Below, piece after piece: positions 63,251-64,000 of a DNA stretch of 64,000 nucleotides. Source of the DNA: Epiperipatus broadwayi (taxonomy: Eukaryota > Onychophora > Udeonychophora > Euonychophora > Peripatidae); assembly GCA_028023455.1 (NCBI GenBank), contig JAQFVV010006311.1:3877490-3941489 (forward strand), in the 5' to 3' direction. Made by a program: the position numbers and the translations under genes. The notes under the pieces are model-generated. The model did no database searches and was not told the origin of the DNA. It worked only from the letters and a program-made list of their open reading frames with translations. Position 1 is the first letter of the stretch. Each line of letters opens with the position of its first letter.

Positions 63251-64000
63251 ATCAAGAATGAATATTTTGTACAGAACTTATAGTTGAAGGACTTATTGCA
63301 CCAATCATCAATGATTATGAAAAGAATGATTAAATGTAAATCAAACTGACCTAGAAACATATGTGCATATATAAACTGACTGTCAATAACTTTTGTTGTC
63401 AAATAAATAAATCATTGTTATCTAAAACTAATCTATCTAGTCAGTTTTGTTTCACATCACTCATTATTTATTGTATTTGTTCACAAGAATCTCATGCCTT
63501 CTGAGCTATGTTTGGCATAACCATATCTGAATAAGTAAGTAAGATTTTGGTAAGCTTGAATTCTAGTGGTGCCATTTGGGAAAACAAACAAACAAATTTT
63601 TTAGATGTTTCCAGTCTCTTGAATGCTACATCCTCTGATGAGCAGGAAATATTGTTGTAGGGTGGTAAGATAAACATTGGGTAATGGCAATCTTTGTTTT
63701 TATTTTGCAATATACTCATCAGGAAATAGTTACAACTGCTTATATCAGTTGGTAGGTGATCTGGTTACTATAAATATTGTAATGGATAAATAGTTCATAT
63801 GTAACTTCATTAGAAGGCACCACTAGATAATAAAATCTAGACTTCTTTTCAATAACAAATTGTAATTTAATATTGAAATTTAATATTGAAAATTAATATA
63901 AGAAAATACCAAAAAGAAAAAAAGTTAAGTTTATTAGCAAAATCACACACAAAAATGTTGGGAAGCTATAAGTTATAAATTGAAAGTCTTCTAATTAATA
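63251..64000. other. Terminal stretch with a possible foldback repeat
   Basis: TCTAGTGGTGCC at 63563 and GGCACCACTAGA at 63817 are inverted, 254 bp apart, with ATATCTGAATAAG-like sequence inside. This suggests a small repeat with inverted ends. No gene is supported. Confidence 0.4.

Noticed and set aside
63625-63660. CTCTGATGAGCAGGAAAT as a hammerhead core
   Set aside because: Contains CUGAUGA and GAAA, but only four bases separate them, so no stem II can form.

Overview
This is a eukaryotic, very AT-rich window, almost certainly from an invertebrate animal. The evidence is spliced exons separated by introns of 1.6-16 kb, many microsatellites ((TA)n, (ATT)n, (GATA)n), and several retroelement classes: RTE-type LINE, Penelope-like elements (PLEs), Ty3/Gypsy and small LINE fragments. 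The species cannot be named from the sequence alone. No bacterial genes, rRNA genes, CRISPR arrays or intact tRNA genes were seen.

The main result is one large host gene on the minus strand. Its exons are short islands in about 52 kb of repeat-filled intron. In transcription order the supported exons are 54804-54769, 49497-49408, 47798-47667, 43800-43621, 28413-28289, 23620-23455, 7286-7144 and a terminal exon 2481-2345, with a poly(A) signal at 2295-2290. From 49497 to 7144 all splice phases agree, and the joined product runs through a protein kinase domain of tyrosine-kinase/TKL type. That includes a W-x-x-P juxtamembrane signature, beta3, alphaC, hinge, catalytic loop, activation segment, the alphaF SDIYSF motif, and the CW...RPSF motif of subdomain XI. 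The active-site motifs are degenerate: the beta3 Lys is Glu, the catalytic-loop Asn is Phe, DFG is RFG, APE is SVE, and the glycine loop is shortened or missing. The gene therefore most likely encodes a pseudokinase. The 5' end (signal peptide, ectodomain or membrane segment, if any) was not identified; weak candidate exons lie near 61.2 and 61.5 kb. One small linking exon before the C-terminal tail is also uncertain.

Layout: 1-2.3 kb is flanking sequence, with one weak plus-strand ORF. 2.3-7.3 kb holds the 3' exons and a tandem/inverted repeat array (3259-5690). 7.3-23.5 kb is one giant intron containing a near-perfect 2.2-kb palindrome of two PLE copies (10435-12658) and one copy of a 1.6-kb dispersed repeat. 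23.5-28.4 kb carries two kinase exons around a LINE 3' fragment and a compound tetranucleotide array. 28.4-43.6 kb is a 15-kb intron with a decayed Gypsy element (28952-32417, target-site duplication GTTAA), an antisense RTE fossil, the second copy of the 1.6-kb repeat and a second PLE with inverted ends. 43.6-54.8 kb holds the N-lobe exons, an 821-bp pure (GATA)n array next to a splice acceptor, and RTE fossils. 55.7-59.2 kb has a PLE terminus dimer and a young RTE element (55896-59185, 12-bp target-site duplication). 59.2-64 kb has a nested hairpin repeat and a minisatellite.

The PLE ends carry hammerhead-ribozyme-like cores, and all PLE copies sit in (TA)n tracts. These, with the pseudokinase gene, are the observations most worth following.
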